Source: Phaseolus vulgaris
Lineage: Eukaryota > Streptophyta > Magnoliopsida > Fabales > Fabaceae
Length of the DNA: 64,000 bases
Reading direction: 5' to 3'
NCBI RefSeq assembly: GCF_000499845.2
Contig: NC_023753.2
Location: 22,289,932-22,353,931 of the forward strand
The translations under genes and the position numbers were made by a program. Below are positions 23,391 through 32,893 of this stretch, one piece after another. The notes under the pieces are model-generated. The model searched no databases. It was not told the DNA's origin and saw only the letters and a list, made by a program, of their open reading frames with translations. Each line of letters begins with the position of its first letter. The stretch's first letter is position 1.

Positions 23391-24406
23391 GTTTTAGAAT
23401 CAGAGCTTGATCATTCATTAATCACCATGAAGCATAGATTTGCTGTTTCACTTTCAGTTCAGGAATCACTTGATGAGGATACTTCATTTTCCTCCCAGGA
23501 GATGTATGCTTTTTTCCCTTTGCTTCTTTCACCCTTTTTGCTGTTTGGTTTTTCTTTATTTTGATTGTTGGACAATCAACTTTTATGTGACCTGGTTTAC
23601 CACATCCAAAGCAAGTGCAATGAGAATAATTTGATTCATTGGGTTTAGAGTACCTCTTCCTTTGTTGAGTTTTGTCTCGACTTTTCCATTTTAGGAATTT
23701 GGTGAATTTTCTTGTGAGCAGACTCAAGGTCTCATCATGTAAAAGATTCTCTTCTTCCTCACTTGTATCATGTTGTATACTGGTTTTTAAAGCAATTCCA
23801 TTGGTTCTTCTCTCCACTGTTTCTTGTTCTTTTAATCTATTGAGTTCTAGCTCATCCTCCATCAATTTCCCGAACAATGCAGCAGTTTCAGCCCATTTAT
23901 GTTGAGCTATTCCTTGTCAAAAACCTTACCATGTCCAGTGAGGTGATTTACAATATGTGTAAATTGTTTACGCACATCTGCAATGCTTTCTTATGGTTGC
24001 ATCAGGAAAAAGTTCATATTCTTGAATGAGTGAGTGCTTCCTTGCTCTTTTCACATCATTCGTGCCCTCATATGTTACTTATAGTATTTCCCACATTTAT
24101 TTAGCTGAATTGCATTGAGATGGCTCTGAAGAACTCATCCATATTTAGAGCAGAGGTTATGATATTCTTGGTTAGAGAGTCATATGGAGCCTTCTTCCTG
24201 TCACTTTCACTACATTCAAACCAAGGCTCTTTTAATGTTTCCTCTTTAATAACCTACATAGGCACAAAAGGTCCATTCGCCACTGCATCCCAAATTTCAT
24301 TGTCAATAGATTCTATAAAAACTTTCATCCTGATTGTCCTGAATGCATAATTCAATCCACCAAACATAGGAGGTTTATTGATAGACGCACCATTAGCAAA
24401 AGACAT
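23391..24406 (-). pseudogene. Copia gag of the nested element
   Basis: Starts at ATG 24406 (MSFANGASINKPPMFGGLNY), just inside the primer-binding site. It runs through the UBN2-type gag core in broken frames, then KLMEDELELNRLKEQE, LSLLTRKFTKFLKW and one zinc knuckle CFGCGKPGHIKVDC (about 23610-23570). Frame breaks lie near 24260, 24000 and 23900. It is homologous to the gag at 38220-39950. Confidence 0.8.
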
Positions 24407-24469
24407 TTAAAACTCAGACATAATGCACAAAACTTCAAGAAAATACAAGTCCTAACTCTTGATACCAAT

Positions 24470-25886
24470 TGTTGGGTCTATTAGTGTCTAAGTTCAAGAG
24501 AGGGGTGAATTGAGCTTATAAAAAATTTCACAAACAGAGCTATTTTTCAGTAATCCTGAGAAAAAGAACATATTGATTTTAGAAAGAACAAATTTATTTT
24601 CTGATTACTCTATCAAATCCAGAACCTTGACTAGATTAGTTTGAGATTAAATGAGTAATTTTCCAGAACAGTGTAATCACCTTGACAGCAACAAAGTTTT
24701 AGAAAGATTTTACACCAATAAATCCAAATTTAAATCTTTAAGAACAATCTTGAAGAGAAAGTGAATCTTGAATAAAGTTATTTTTAAGATTTTATTACTT
24801 TCTTTAATCAGCCAACACACATATTTAGATATCCACAAGAAACCAATAACTTTTTCAGAATCTTGAAGAACAGTATATGACAACACAGAAATAATAAATT
24901 CAATTTCAAATCAACAGATTTATTTTATTTCAGATTATCAGTTTTGCAGAATTGAGTGTTGGGATTGAGAAGAAAAATGCACATACATTTTATACTGGTT
25001 CACTTATCAAGTGCTACATCCAGTCCGTGGTTTCCACTAAATCAAACCAAAATTGTTAAAAAACTTTGTGGTTCTTGAACCCTTCAAGAACAAGACACAC
25101 AATGCTGAAAAACACTATTTGAGCAGCTCTTACACTTAAAAAAACCCTATCAAGAAGTGCCTATACAATCACCTTTACACAAGAAAGAATAAGGAAGGAA
25201 AACACCTGAAAAGAAGATGCAAGAAATTGAAAACAACAACACTTTTCTGTAGCACGTGACAACACTTCAAACCTTGACCAAGGCACACAATGAACAATCA
25301 CACTTGAATTTCTTTAAGAGAACCTTTCAAAAAATCATTCAAAGATTTTATCTCTCACTGAAAACTCTTTTATTTGTGTTTTAAAACATGATAGCTCTGT
25401 TACTTTTCATGTGAGATGTGTCCTTTTTTTTTCATAGAAAACAGTTTATAACAGTTTTTCAAAAAAACAGTTAAAAGTTATTATAAAAAAAACATGTTGA
25501 TGTTAAAATAAATAGATTGTTTCTTGAAAAAACAAAAGATAATTTCCAAACCACTTCCAACTCAGCTTAACGGTAATAAAAAAGGCTTAAACAAACTTTT
25601 TGTGTGGCAAAACTAAATTTTGAAAAAGATTTAATAAAAGAACACCAGTGCAGAAAATTGATTTTGAGAAAACTTAAGGTAGATTTTGAGAAACCTTTTA
25701 AAGAACCTCTTGTGCTTGAGCTCACTACCTTGGTTAGGGATATGAGGTAAGATCACAATGCAAAAAGCTACTTTAACTAACCTCTAACCTATATTGACTA
25801 CTAATTATAATATTATAAACCTTGAAAGCTATTTTCTACAACAAACATGTGAAGAAACTTCTTCAATCTTTATAAGTGTCTCAACA
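24470..25886 (-). repeat. 5' LTR of the nested copia element
   Basis: Begins TGTTGGGTCTATTAG and ends GTCTCAACA (1417 bp). The inner terminus matches the end of the solo LTR at 33145-34967 (CTTGAACTT..GGCAC..ATTAAACCCAACA type on plus), so the two belong to related families. Confidence 0.85.
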
Positions 25887-26214
25887 ATTAAAACCATTAA
25901 AAACAAGATAACTATCTCGACAAACTAAAACTGACAAAACAAGATAATTATCTTGAAAAACTAAAATCGATGAGAAAAAAATAAATGTTCTTAATAATTA
26001 GACCAATAAGATGAAATAAACGTTTAAACAATAATGTTTTAAGCGGTTAAAAGAAACACTAAAATAAAATCAAGTTGTTATCATGTTCAGGCCGCCATAT
26101 ATGAAACGACAATCAACTACAAAATCGGGGAACTTTAGACTCAGAAACCAAGTACACAAAATCATGGAACTCTACACCTAGAAATCAAACTTGTACCGCC
26201 CTGGTAGTCGGAAG
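25887..26214. other. Gypsy-internal spacer without a gene
   Basis: A-rich sequence with short repeats of ACAAGATAA and ATCTCGACAAACTAAAA. It probably belongs to the gypsy element's untranslated 3' part; no ORF seen. Confidence 0.35.
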
Positions 26215-27001
26215 TGATGACGTGGTATCAAGCTACAGTATCGGCGTGTTGACAAGACGCCAGATTGGCAGAAGGGAAAGAAGTCGGGGGGCTCGTGAAG
26301 TCGCCAGTTATTAAGTTGGCGTTCTCCGATCTCCAGCATACCAGAACCGGCGATCACCAGGTTAAAGATGAAGTCGCCAAATGTAAACTCAGGCGACCAA
26401 GTGATTGGAGATCGCCACAGCAAGCACATCGCCGAAGATGAAGGTGGTGCAGATTATGAAGGCGGCCGGCGAGACCACAGGGAAGGTGTACAAAGGCACC
26501 CTAACTCGCCAATTCCAATAGAGATCGCACTCCCAAGTTAGCTGTGCACTGGGCAGTACCATGCATAAGTAACTTAGCCAAAAGAGAGTCAGAAGCAGCG
26601 CCCAAGTCAAGGAGGCTCCAGATGATGGCACGTGTACGACTGGATGCGAGCCACATGTCCAGCTGCGTAACTGCCAGGAGAGAGAAAGTGACCAGGTATT
26701 TAAGGGTTTCCCAACGAACTTTTGAGGTACGCACGTTCAGATTACACTCTTTACGCTTGCGAGTTCTAGAGCATACTGTGAGAGAGAACATTGCACGGTT
26801 CCTTGAGAGTTCTTGAGTGTTATTGCTCTTAGTATTTGGTGGTTCGGTCACTGACTTAGGCGTTGGAGTGCGATCGGCCGCAGCGGCGCCGCTCTGTTCT
26901 TTTGCAGGTTCTTGAGGTGGATCTTGGCGGAGGACGGAGGTTGAAGCGGTGCGCACGTCGATCCAAGTTTGACGAGGCAGGTTCCAACGTTCTGGTCAAC
27001 A
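26215..27001 (+). mobile_element. GC-rich gypsy-type solo LTR
   Basis: Markedly more GC-rich than its surroundings. It begins TGATGACGTGG and ends CTGGTCAACA, with flanking ggaag (26210-26214) and ggcag (27002-27006), one mismatch. TATTTAAGGG near 26696 may be the TATA box. No internal region of this family lies beside it. Confidence 0.6.
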
Positions 27002-27059
27002 GGCAGGATCAAAACTTAAAAAAGAAAAAGACAAAGCTTCAAGGATCTACCTTCTCGGC

Positions 27060-28250
27060 CTTCTCGGCCCCGCCTTCCTCAGTAGGAGCCACTATTTCAA
27101 CAAGCTTATCCTCTTCATCCGAAATGTATTCAATAGGCATCAACTCTCCCCTATAAAAGATAAAAGTCTTTGCTGACATCAAACTTTCCTTTGTCGATGG
27201 GAATGTTGTAGAAGTAGAAAGCTTGATCTAAGGCCTTTTGAAAATTGAGTTCGTGTTGTTGAAAAGCACAATCTCGAGCCTTCCTCAAATCGGCATCGAG
27301 TTGTCGCATACCTGTTTGGAGTTTCTCCTTCTTGTCATTCTCAACGTAAAAAGTCATCGTCATGTCGGTCAAGCTTTGCTTCAAACCATCATTTGAAACT
27401 TGTAATTCCTTTTCCTTGCCATGGGCAGCTTCCAAGCGGGCGCAAAGATTCTCCATCAAGCTTTAACCGAGGAAAATCGGCCTCCAGGTCTTTATTTTGG
27501 TCAACCAAGATAGTATTAGCTTCGAAGGCAGCTTGAAGGGAGGATGCCGACTTCACCAACTGAGCCTTCAAAGCACCATTGTCGGCGCTTCCTATCTTCA
27601 TCAAGTCGGAGCCCATGTCTTTGCTGATAACCATCGCCCGAGCACTCAACTCCTTGAACACGTCACGAAGCTCAAAATGGGTCGCCGACAAGCTCGGAAT
27701 AACAACTTTTTCCCCAAGTACATGTTCCCCCAAAGAAATTCGTTCTTTGAAGCACTCGGTCCCGCTACTGCCTCTCAAAGAGGCCTTGAATCCACCTCTA
27801 CTTCTAGGTGAAGTCGCTTAGCAAAACTTCCCGAAAGACGACTTGTCGAACTGCCGATGAGTCACCAAATCCTTGTCCTCATCCTTCTCTACAAGGTTTT
27901 TTGCACTCGGGTTGACAAGTGGAAGGTCATTGAACGGAGAAGTTGTCGGGTGGAAGGTCATCTTTGAAGAAGTTCTTGCCTTCGAAGGGATCCCTAGAGG
28001 ACATGATAGTTGCATGAAAAAAAATAGTCAAATGAATGTCAAAGTGCAAGAATAAACAAATTGATAAAAAACATACCCTCGAGATCGAGAAGCCAAGTTG
28101 AAGACAAATAAGTATGCAAGAGAAGTTGAGTAGGGATTTTTTGGGGAAGCTTGTTCGAAATTGACAAAGTTTCCAAGTCTTCCCGGGTCAGCGACAACCT
28201 CAGTAATACACGAAACTGTTTCGGATCACGCGTGCAACTGTGTCAGAACT
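27060..28250 (-). pseudogene. Antisense extra ORF of the Tat gypsy element (coiled-coil, Transposase_28-like)
   Basis: Opposite to gag/pol. The segment at 28015-27820 reads PLGIPSKARTSSKMTFHP; the next (27778-27390) has GEHVLGEKVVIPSLSATHFELRD-type sequence in a long helix; the last (27459-27100) is heptad-rich (MRQLDADLRKARDCAFQ) and ends QAFYFYNIPIDKGKFDVSKD. A plausible intron lies between about 28075 (GAGG then GTATG) and 27992 (acceptor CCTCTAG). The C-terminal coiled coil ending in FDxxKD is typical of 'putative gypsy type transposon' proteins, which Tat elements carry in antisense. Frame breaks make it non-functional. Role unknown. Confidence 0.55.
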
Positions 28251-28699
28251 ACATTTAAAGTTCGCAACACTCCCATGAAAAAGTCATCCAAGGGAAATCA
28301 GACATGCATGTTCGTTATTAAATAAGAATAAAAGAAAAAATACTTGTTAATAGAAGGATTCGACCCTAGACACACTATATTGGAAGACAAGCATTTACGC
28401 GCGAATACAATTCCATCTGATGCGCTCTCACTAAGAATATATACATTATCGGTAAAAGATTTTAACACAAACAACAACTGATACTTTGAGAAGTGTTCAC
28501 AGACCCGAGATTTCACACACTTATACACGAAATAATGGACGCGTGCCTCGTCCAACTTTGCACCTTCGATATCTGATACAAACCACAACAACCAACAGAT
28601 AACTAAGGACACATCAAACATTTCACAAAAAGTCAGTCATCTCAGTATACAAAATCGGGTCCCACCAAACCTCGAGAAAGTATCAGCAGAAGCAGAACA

Positions 28700-29591
28700 A
28701 GCTATAAATTATAATATCATAAGTTCTTCAAGAGAAAAGTTATGTAAATAAATTGGACTCACTTTGGGGGTACAAAATAGAAAAATAGGCTAGAGTAGGT
28801 TCACATAGCATAAAAAGGGGTGTACTTAGTGAAATGGGCTTGTACCAAACCCATTTTTTCAAGACAAGGCACCTAAATTTAGAGTTTTTAACCTACCTTC
28901 TAAAAGTTATGCCTAAAGGTGCGGTTTTGACCACGCTCAACACCCTAGGCAGCCCCTTTCCCTTGCCATTTCGATCCTTCACCCATCTTGCCCACCAAGG
29001 CACTCCTTCCTATAAATAGGGTGTCTTGCCTCATGTATTTACACATTGAAATTTCAAGTAAAGAAACTCTGCTTGAGTGAATTTGTGAGTTTGAGTACTC
29101 CTTTTATATGGGTCTTATCTTGGGTGGGTAACATCTCAAGTGGTGGCTCTGGGTCTTATCTTGGGTGGGTAATATCTCAAGTGGCGGCTTGCACCACTCA
29201 TCTTGGAATTCATCTGCTCCAAGTGGCGTGATATCTTCCTTTCCATAAGCTTCCTCTATCTCTACATCTTTTTCCTTTTAATTCCTTTTTGCTTCCTCTT
29301 TGTGCCATCTTACCTCTCATCTTCTATCTCTTACTTTTTTTATTTTAGGTCCATATATTGTCATCTTCATCTTTGTTCATGTTAGCTTCCGCACCTTCAT
29401 CATCATAATCACCATATATATGTGTTTTTCTCTTTGCCCTTCTAAAGTGAACCTTCACACTTACTTAACCACTTGGTTAAGTTTGTGTTTAGTGGGAATC
29501 TTCTTAGGGTTCTCGCCTTAAATTGCTAAATTCAAAAATCATAAACAAAGAGCAACCAATAAAATGTGCAATCCTAAAATCAACTCACATA
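28700..29591 (+). mobile_element. Second copy of LTR family G
   Basis: Shares with 11213-12181 the blocks CTATAAATAGG, CCTCATGTAT, TCTCAAGTGGCGGC, ACACTTACTTAACCACTTGG-like and AATCCTAAAATCAACTCACA. It has an internal near-45-bp duplication (29107-29190, GGGTCTTATCTTGGGTGGGT twice). The left border is unclear, so no target duplication is claimed. Confidence 0.6.
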
Positions 29592-30043
29592 AACATCCCT
29601 CTCACTTGTTGAGCCGGTAAGGCGAGAAAATAAAGTAGTATCTCCAAGACTTTAAGAGTCTGAACTAGATACATCTATAAAAGGACTGGCATAGACAACC
29701 CCAAACATCTTAGAAGAACTAGTGGAGGAAGAAGAGAGCATGGTTACCTCTCGACTAACTATAAACACTCGGATAAAGAAGCAAAAAAATGGGAGAATGT
29801 GAGAAATGGGACACATTAACGATCCAGATTGTGCAACACTTCGTATTCTGGGTCAAAACCTCACATAAACCAAAGAGCATTTAAGGTTCTTCATAGCTCT
29901 CGGCTATTCGAACTTGGGGGGCAAGTATACCCACTAGCCACTAAGAACAGAGGACCACTAACAAGACTTAAAGAAATGAAAATTTCTTTCAAATAAAAAA
30001 AAAACGTCTTCTTCTTACATACGCTCGAAGCCTAGGGGGCAAG
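29592..30043 (+). other. Gypsy 3' untranslated region and polypurine tract
   Basis: No ORF. It has two similar G-rich ends, GAACTTGGGGGGCAAGTATA (29911) and GAAGCCTAGGGGGCAAGTGT (30027); the second abuts the 3' LTR and is the polypurine tract. Confidence 0.6.
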
Positions 30044-30505
30044 TGTACTGTCGAGTATCAAATGGTCTTCTTGGCATACCGGCCTTTCGACCCAAACAAC
30101 ACTGAACACCAAAGAATGACTTGACCTTCGAGCAAATGAGAGGAAATCCACAATAAAGATTAATCACAATACAAGTAACTAATCACTCCCTAAGCAAGAT
30201 TAATGGAGTTTTGGGCCTTCATAGGTCTAGGATAATCCTCAGGCCCATAGGAAAACTATAAATAGGTGAGGACCCCAATGATAAAAGGTAATAATTCTTT
30301 TACTATAATACATGTAATATAGACATATTCAGCACTGACTAGAGCGTCAGAGTGTCTTTACAAGTACTAACCATCGAGAAATCAAGGAATCGAGAGACTA
30401 AGAGATCAATAAGTCAAAGAAACTAAAGAAAGAAATTTCTAAGAGATCAATAAGTCAAAGAAACTAAAGAAAGAAATTTGAATTGAGAAAATTTCACCAT
30501 GAACA
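30044..30505 (+). repeat. 3' LTR of the gypsy element
   Basis: Begins TGTACTGTCGAGTATC. Near its end a 41-bp unit (CTAAGAGATCAATAAGTCAA) is repeated (30397-30479), which explains its extra length over the 5' LTR. It ends CATGAACA before attat. Confidence 0.8.
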
Positions 30506-30653
30506 ATTATTTACTTACTGATTTTACATTATTTTATCATAAAAGATGACACCTACTAGAATTGGTACATTGTTTAACAATTATTTACTTACTGATTTTC
30601 CATTATTCTATCATAAAAGATGACATCTATTAGAGTTGGTACATTGTTAAGTA
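30502..30653. repeat. 76-bp tandem duplication at the gypsy right border
   Basis: Two adjacent units begin AACAATTATTTACTTACTG (30502 and about 30578) and both contain ATAAAAGATGACA and GGTACATTGTT. Confidence 0.85.
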
Positions 30654-31577
30654 AACTAGATACTATGACAACGATATTCACTGGTTCCAAACTTAATAAT
30701 ACTCTGAAATCAATCAATCTAAAATGTGTATGTCCAGGATTTGTATATTTTAATGAATCTTAATGAACTTACAATTGAAGTTCTTTGGGATGTTATTATT
30801 CAATTATATTAGCAGGGAGAAACTTCTTTTATAAAGGATTAATTCCTTAACTAGTAAATTACATACTTCTTGAGAGCACATATAATTGTCGTTTATGTTG
30901 TAAAATACGTTGTGCTAGAATCTATATTTATGGATAATAGAGAATAATTTAAAGTTAATAAAAAAATTTATATTTTAATTAAATTAAGTTTATAATGTTA
31001 TAAATAGAAACTAAACATCTTATTATTCATTTTCTTATAAAATTATCTTCTCCCTATAATTTATATTTTATTTCATTTCTCAATAAGATTTTGAAAGAAT
31101 ATTCTCTAATTTTCTTGTTTAGACTTCAACAAGTAGAAGGTGACAGAGTTTAGATTACGTCTAATCAGTCAGAAGTTATCTAATAAGTTTTCTTCTTCTT
31201 TTTCCTTTATATCTTAAATTTACAATATTTAAATACTCCATAAGTGAACCTCAAATTTCATAATTATTAAAGCATAAATCCCTAATACTAGTAAGAGTAC
31301 AATACTATAATTTCATGCTTTTAATATACACCATATGGGGATCGCATAATTTTACTACCTTTTCATATTTCAATGAAGCATAAAATTTTATTATCATTTG
31401 TTATCATTTAGGGATAACCTTCTTGATATAAAGGGACTGCTCACCCTAGGAAAAAAATCCTTTCCTATTCAAAGGAGAACTCCGAAAAATACATATATCG
31501 TCACCCTTCTCTGGAAATCAAAAGGCATTGACACCTTTCCTTGTCTACAAAAATTTAAAATCATAAAACCTATCATC

Positions 31578-31618
<41 letters not shown>

Positions 31619-32893
31619 CCTAAATTAATTAATATCAAACATTGGATGGTATAATAAGTGGTAGGAATATTTGTCCTTTAAACCCAAATGTTCATTGATT
31701 TGATTTCAAATTTTAAATATGAAATAAACTATATTATGTCTTATATTAAATATCTTTCTTCTCTTTTCTCACTTTTCACTTATTTTCTATGTTCTCTTTC
31801 TCTTCTTTCTGCACATATTTCTTATATCTATATTAATATAGATTATAAAAGCTTTCAATATTAATTTCATTATTATATACTTAAAGTTTTTACATAGTTT
31901 AGTTATTCAAATAAAATATTTAAAAAAATATCAAAACAAATTAAATTTCTTAAAAAAAAGTGTAAACTCTTTCTCCAATGACACAGCTTTGTTAGTAGTT
32001 ATATCACCAATTTTTTTTGGCACATGTATATATTAATATATAAATAAAAATAATTTTTTAATTTTAATATATTTTATATATCTACTCTCAACAAATTTTA
32101 CGTCTATTTTTGTCACTTACCAAAATAGTTGTATTATAGTTGTACTGATACGATAATTTAACGATAATTTTAAAGAAATTTATATTCTAAACATTTAACA
32201 AAAATATGATTGAACAATCCAAAATGAGTTATTCCAGCGTACAATTGTCCACTTGACTAAAATAATAATATTTTATTTATATTGTGGGGTTCACATATAT
32301 TCTAAAAATATTTTAAATTTGAATGTTTAATACATTTTTAATTAGGTTTTTACGTTTTTTTTTTCTGTTATTTGACTTTTGTTGGATGATGAATAATCTA
32401 AAGTGTGTGTCCATGTTATTTGTCCTGTGGTGACCCTTGTATGACTCAAAGTCAATTTCTTGCACACACACTTAAGACAATATATTTTCGTATTTCATGT
32501 TAGGGGTTACTTGGTGGGTTTGTATTTCAGTGTTATAGTAGTATTTTATTTGATAGTAGTATGTTAGGATACACAAAGAAGAGGATACAAAGAAAGGTAA
32601 AAAGAGAGTGTGAGTGTAAGTGTTGGTTGGGGTGAGGTATGTGGTGGAGAGAAAGTGAGTTAAATAAGATGTTTAGAGGCCATGAATATATGCACTGCCA
32701 AGTAACCACAAAATTCACTCAACCTAGAGAGTGACAATATGTGGTGACCCTAGTAGGAATATGTGGTAACCCACATTACCCTTTATGCACAGAGCCAGTG
32801 AAGATTTTTCTAGAAATGTCAAGTTAGTGTTTGTGCTGGTTGAGGTGGGTTAAATTAGGTGTTTACAGGCCATGAGTGTATGACAGTGTCAAG
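30654..32893. other. AT-rich spacer with a TA microsatellite
   Basis: No gene recognised. An uninterrupted (TA)n lies at about 31581-31615. Between 32640 and 32890 two similar segments occur (AGTTAAATAAGATGTTTAGAGGCCATGA and GGTTAAATTAGGTGTTTACAGGCCATGA types), a diverged local duplication. Confidence 0.5.

Larger units (their letters stand above)
18313..25886 (-). mobile_element. Ty1/copia element (Sirevirus-like) with gag, partial pol and ORF3, nested in the gypsy element
   Basis: Minus-strand order: 5' LTR 25886-24470, primer-binding site TTGGTATCAAGAG just inside, gag from 24406, protease, RT/RNase H (to 21574), ORF3 (about 21120-19764), polypurine tract (19386-19375) and 3' LTR 19374-18313. 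The integrase and the front of the RT palm are deleted. The outer end of the 3' LTR lacks about 350 bp relative to the 5' LTR, so no target duplication pair can be read; attaa follows 25886. Large gag, tRNA-Met primer and an ORF after pol fit the sirevirus (SIRE/Maximus) lineage. Confidence 0.85.
15367..30505 (+). mobile_element. Ty3/gypsy element, Tat type, with nested insertions
   Basis: 5' LTR about 15367-15764, then a degenerate primer-binding region (TTTTGCACCCACCACGGGGCC, ancestral TGGCGCC type), gag, protease, RNase H and integrase remnants on plus, an antisense extra ORF (28250-27060), a polypurine tract (CCTAGGGGGCAAG, 30031-30043) and the 3' LTR 30044-30505. Candidate target duplications are attat at 15362-15366 and 30506-30510. 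Reverse transcriptase is deleted. A copia element (18313-25886), a solo LTR (26215-27001) and an LTR-like piece (28700-29591) lie inside. The antisense ORF between integrase and 3' LTR is a known trait of the Tat lineage. Confidence 0.75.

Noticed and set aside
26178..26956. Several overlapping ORFs on both strands
   Set aside because: They lie within the GC-rich solo LTR, where few stop codons are expected; no domain is recognisable.
31398..31628. Plus-strand ORF of 76 codons ending in Ile-Tyr repeats
   Set aside because: The end is a TA microsatellite and the rest has no motif; chance frame.
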